Part shown: piece by piece, positions 60,070-64,000 of the stretch
How positions within the stretch are numbered: the stretch's first letter is position 1
Layout of the letters: the number at the start of each line of letters is the position of its first letter
DNA from: Nomia melanderi
Taxonomy: Eukaryota > Arthropoda > Insecta > Hymenoptera > Halictidae
DNA: 64,000 bases
Reading direction: 5' to 3'
NCBI RefSeq assembly: GCF_051020985.1
Contig: NC_135007.1
Location: 10,939,501-11,003,500, forward strand
Translations under genes and position numbers: made by a program
Notes under the pieces: generated by a model
What the model was told of the DNA's origin: nothing
What the model saw: only the letters and a program-made list of their open reading frames with translations
Databases searched by the model: none

Positions 60070-60625
60070 TTAACCCCTCGCCTTACGATAACGTGTCAGA
60101 CACGCGGTGCAGAGTTCAAACAGAATTGAACTAGCATGGACGTTTGCTCGATCCTTTTGAATTCAAATTAAATTTTATTTAAATTTTTAAAATTAAATTA
60201 AATATTATTCTTCTGCTATCAATTATTACACTTTTGAGCAAAGATTGATATAGAATACGCCTATTATTTTGTTTTTTCCCTTAACCGTTTCAGTCCCACG
60301 GGTTTTTGCAAAAACCCGGTCTAAAAGTGCCAAGCGGCGCGATCGCGCTTCTTTCGTTTCGATTTAGAAACTTAATTACGCTTTCCTATTCCTACAAAAA
60401 CAAATTTTTTGTTTTCCAGTTTTAGGTGGGCAATGACAAACATAAAAATGAATAATTAGAAGGAGAAGAAATAAATAAGCTTTATCTGATTCTACGAACC
60501 GACAGACTGGCGCTTTTAGACAATGTAACAGAGAAGCACCATCGCGCCGCTTGGTTAATGAATCATTAATGACAAAGTAGTTGTATCAATTGCAACGAAG
60601 AAGTAAATCGTCAATTACTGTATTG
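60070..60625 (+). mobile_element. TTAA element family D, copy D6, split by G
   Basis: Starts TTAACCCCTCGCCTTACGAT, then CGTGTCAGACACG. With 60285-60558 removed it follows D1 from ATTATTCTTCTGCTATCAAT through GACAAAGTAGTTGTATCAA. The right end is degraded and its position approximate. Confidence 0.65.
60281..60558 (+). mobile_element. TTAA element family G (278 bp), nested in D6
   Basis: Flanked by exact TTAA at both ends. Left part contains GTGCCAAGCGGCGCGATCG and the right terminus its reverse (CATCGCGCCGCTTGG). TCTAAAAGTGCCA and TGGCGCTTTTAGA are likewise inverted. The left end carries an extra segment with a perfect 20-base palindrome at 60299-60318. D1 has an empty TTAA at the matching place (29737-29740). 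Non-coding. Confidence 0.8.
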
Positions 60626-61317
60626 ATTTAAACAAACCATACTGTACGATAGATCTCTATACACGTGTGTTTCAAAAGTTGGCTGCAACTTTTTGGTGTC
60701 AACTCGAAACCATTCATCGAGTAACACCAATTAATATTTCATTCTTATTCCTCCACATTTCTCTCTAATTTCTTGCGTTATTCCTCTTCGCCACAAGAAT
60801 ACGTCGCTCGTTCGCACGTGGAGTCACGACGAACGATTCGCGTACTCGGTTACGAGGTCGAAACTGGGAAAAATACGAAGACGAAGATGGAGAAGCATCT
60901 TGGCCGGGCTTTTCGCCTGACGTGCGTCGTCGACGGGTTCCAACACGTTTACGACGAAAGACGTCAGTCGACGGTTTTTGTTGTTTAAATTCCTCGAATG
61001 GCGTCTAAGAAATGTCTAATACGCATTTCACTGTAATTACACTTTCGCCATTTGCCTTCGAAATAAAATATGAGCACGGAACAACGTGTTTGTACAGCTG
61101 AAACAATTCCCTTAACGGAACAGAGACTGCGAAATCAACATTTCCCACGGCTATTGCTCTCTTAACCTTCTTACATCTAAATCCGATAAATTTGGTTCAC
61201 TCGACGAGCCAACGAGAAAATTGATTTTCCAATTCGTAGAAAAATCGGTATCTCCCACGTTCAGATAACGTGTTAGTGGAGTTATCAGCACTAACCGTAC
61301 TAACCGTACCGGATTTA
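60626..61317. other. Non-coding, no supported gene
   Basis: A 71-codon frame at 60773-60988 is unrecognised. Otherwise AT-rich, nothing found. Confidence 0.5.
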
Positions 61318-61360
61318 AAGTTCTGCGTTTTCCTTTATTCACTTAATTATACATCAATTC

Positions 61361-61732
61361 CTATATCGTTCGATTAACTGGTTTTCCAATGTTCATCCTT
61401 CCTTTTGTTTCTGTTTCCACTAACAAAAACTGATCATCTAATTCGTATACCTCTACTTTGTAGCCAGTCATCTGACTAGTTGCGGTAGGAAAACTGCCGG
61501 TGTGGTTAATGTCAGTGGCAGCTGGCATATAGGCACTACGAAACTGCAACACCCCCAATTTCCAATTGATATTATCAACATTTAGTATAATGAGACCTTT
61601 TTCCTTTAATTCCTTCCTTACACTTGCACAATATATAATCCTTAAGCTTAACGTCAGTAGCCCCCAGTTTATGAAAAAAGATACAAACATGTTAAAACAA
61701 ACGCTAAAAATTTCCTGTAGCAGCACCTCCAC
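61361..61732 (-). pseudogene. Uncharacterised coding fragment with a decayed relative at 2030-2215
   Basis: Open frame of 123 codons from a GTG at 61732. A hydrophobic N-terminal stretch (about residues 8-35) precedes a soluble-looking part containing SQMTGYKVEVYELDDQFLLV and ends in PVNRTI. The homologous fragment at 2030-2215 keeps the same reading frame in alignment (SQITDYEVK) despite stops, so the sequence was once protein-coding. No ATG start, upstream exon or promoter is visible. It may be an exon of a gene, a retained piece of a mobile element, or a partial gene duplicate. I do not recognise the family. Confidence 0.4.
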
Positions 61733-61769
61733 TAACTTCAGTTACAAGCCGTTGATTAATATTAAATAA

Positions 61770-62764
61770 CGAATTAATCCATTACCTCCCATCGACGATC
61801 ATTAAAACCGTAAACTACAGTTTCCCGGTATTTCCCTAACATTCTATAATCTCCACGACGCATTATAGCAAACAGAAGTCATTCCGTCAACTGTCGCTCA
61901 AGAGCATAATTTTAACAGTCAACCAATGACACGAAGCACCCGATTCACGGTGTAACCAGCAAACACGAGTTACGTTCGGGACTTTACGCAAAAGTGGCCG
62001 AACTTCGCGTGACCGGCGAGCATCGAATCTATAAAACTAGCTCAGCCATTCGATAATCCTGAATTCGTAAAACGGTCGGCGCCCACGCCCGTTCCTCAGG
62101 TTCAAACACACTCTTTATCCCCCTCGCCCGGAGAGGCGTCGTGAATTTTAACCGGCGAACCTTTTAAAGTTCCGGCGTCCCGCGCGTTAAAGGGGGAGTC
62201 TTTAGCCGCGGCGGCCGCGCGTTAAAAGCTCTAAACGGCTCGGTAAATTCGTTTCGGGGTTCGTTTTTTGCGTGACGACGACGCCGGCGTGCGCCGCGAC
62301 GGGGACGACTGGTTAATGGAGAGCCGCGCCGCGAGAAACTCGGAAAGTCGTCTCAATTACGTGGAAATACGAGGACGACCGATTCTCGGACAAGGGATCC
62401 CGGATCCCGGGATCCTGTTGCCCCCGCAGGCCGATCCGTAAATCTCATTAACGGCGTCGGTCTGTGATCGATACTGTTTTTCCTTCCTCGCGTTCGCCTG
62501 GATTGAAGGACAGCGTTAAACAACGCTTCATTTGGATCATGGACGAGAGTTAGGCCAACGATACGTGTAATTTTATTCGAAGCGAATTTTACGCGGGGCT
62601 GTCGGGTAGTTGGAGGAATTAGAATTTATCCTAGTGATTATTTGTCGCGTTAATGAACGAGAAGGAAACAGTAGTAATCATGATTATTATTTAATTATAT
62701 TTAAATGCGGACGAAGATACTTTGAAACGTACGAAGTCTGCAACAACTGATAAATTGAATATCA
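61770..62764. other. Non-coding, partly CpG-rich
   Basis: C+G-rich at 61960-62480, with a perfect 14-base palindrome GGATCCCGGGATCC at 62402-62415. Possibly regulatory. No gene recognised. Confidence 0.45.
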
Positions 62765-62902
62765 GTTAATTAATAGGAGAAACGGAAACTACGAGCTGAT
62801 CTCTTGCTGTCAGAGTAATTAAATCATTTCTCTGCGACTTGCTCTTCCAAATATGAACGCTTCATCCCTCCGAAATGTCGACATTCGTCCGCAAAGGGTT
62901 GA
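62765..62902 (+). mobile_element. TTAA element family H, copy H2 (left end uncertain)
   Basis: Right end ACATTCGTCCGCAAAGGG followed by TTGA matches H1, with upstream similarity (CTTCATCCCTCCGAAATGTC against TTTCATCTCGCCGAAACGTC). The left boundary is a guess at a TTAA near 62766. Confidence 0.45.
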
Positions 62903-64000
62903 TAGTGATTATTTCGTTGTTAGTGTGTTCGAATTGGTTTCGAATATTTGAAACGTTCGTTGATGTTCGTTTTGTTTTTTAGAAATGAAATATTGAAATA
63001 TTAAGGATAAAGCAGCTTCGACGGCTACAATTGCGAATTGGATTGCAAGGGAAAGGGTTGATCTAATGAATCCTCGATGGATCGTGTTTGGAAATAAAGA
63101 ACAGTACTCTCGCGATAAACCTCGAGTAAACCGTCTTGTTTATCTTTCATTCTCGGAGAAAGGAAGCTAATTCCGAGATCCGCTGGGAGTACACGTGTCA
63201 GTGAAACGTAAGGGTAGCGACGCTAACTTATGAACGGCGGCGTACTTCCGGCATCAAGGATGGCTGGGATGAAAGATGGTTCGCTCCGAGAAAAAACCAT
63301 TCAGGACAGGATGATTATGGGAAGAACTCCTTGACCTCACGCCCTCTTACCGCGCGACTGTTTCCCTGTTTTTTTCCCTCCCCCTCTCCCGTCGTTTTTC
63401 CCGAAACCCGTGTTGTTCGCCAACCGAACACTCGCTCGCTACTTACTTCTTCCTCACTAATCATCTCGATAGATGTTCGTTAATGTTCCCTTGCGAGACG
63501 CGTCATTAATCTGTAACCCAGTTCATCATTCTTTCATTCGAATAACAGTTTTCTTCCTAATTCATTAACCACAATAACATCATCCATTGTCTCAGGAAAC
63601 TAAGTACTTTCAATAACTTCAACCGTTACCAACCGAATTCAACAAGTAAAATAAACTATAACGACATTCTATCATATCTAAACTCAAAAGCGAAGTTACC
63701 AAACGATATGAAACTTTCTAGTTCTCAGAAGCAATAAACCTCTCCATTCTGAAGGGTTAAGATTCGATAAAAATAAAAACCCCCAAGAGAACAGAGTGCA
63801 TCGACACACTCGATCGAGGGTTGACAATGAACTCGCCTCGCTCGACAATACGCCCGCACGACCCAATGATTAACATTCCAGGTCCGAGAATAAAATCGGT
63901 CAACGCGTAAATTACTTCGAGCAGTTTACTCGCGGCCATCGTTATTCCGCGCCTCGCTCCCCCAACCCCCGGGCAGCGCGCTATTTATTGTCCGGCGATC
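62903..64000. other. Non-coding to the window edge
   Basis: CT-rich near 63360-63450; otherwise AT-rich with short open frames. Nothing recognised. Confidence 0.5.

Noticed and set aside
1..64000. CRISPR arrays, operons, tRNA or rRNA genes
   Set aside because: No regularly spaced identical repeats with unique spacers (the 28-bp array is gap-free), no bacterial gene spacing, and no cloverleaf with recognisable A and B boxes was found by reading; a covariance-model scan would be needed to exclude small RNAs.

Overview
The window looks like nuclear DNA of an insect, probably a hymenopteran (bee, wasp or ant). It has short introns in compact genes, an AT-rich background broken by CpG-rich islands, large gene-poor tracts, and many short non-autonomous DNA transposons. 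The hymenopteran placement is an impression from base composition and gene structure. No plasmid, phage or CRISPR structure was seen, and no convincing tRNA or rRNA gene.

Two protein-coding genes are well supported, both on the + strand between 12.6 and 17.1 kb. The first (12653-13829, five coding exons, 237 residues) is a phosducin-like protein 3 / viral-IAP-associated-factor homologue, a thioredoxin-fold co-factor of the cytosolic CCT chaperonin. About 0.7 kb beyond its poly(A) signal begins the second (coding 15157-17142, four coding exons, 544 residues): a protein with a long acidic, low-complexity N-terminal region and four C-terminal C2H2-type zinc fingers. Both reading frames hold across every proposed splice junction.

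The rest is intergenic or intronic. CpG- and purine-rich tracts near 7.0-7.6, 20.0-21.4, 52.3-52.9 and 58.1-59.1 kb look like promoter or first-exon regions; three carry plausible 5' splice donors (7479, 21000, 59128). Those calls are weak. An open frame with hydrophobic segments lies at about 43.16-43.51 kb, and two related decayed coding fragments lie at 2.0-2.2 and 61.3-61.7 kb.

The most interesting content is transposons. At least eight families of short elements (roughly 120-610 bp) have ends lying in TTAA or a one-base variant, most with terminal or subterminal inverted repeats, the pattern expected of piggyBac-type non-autonomous elements. Their history can be read from this window alone. 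Family D copies were hit by family G, E and A-like elements, and an uninterrupted D copy at 29642-29807 preserves empty TTAA target sites. An F element sits inside an E element, and a TTAA element sits inside a TA-flanked Tc1/mariner-like element. Tandem arrays (28-bp units at 47.9-48.1 kb, about 147-bp units at 46.6-47.2 kb) and several two-copy duplications (periods 217, 152, 136) complete the repeats. I did not find a clear new multi-gene system.
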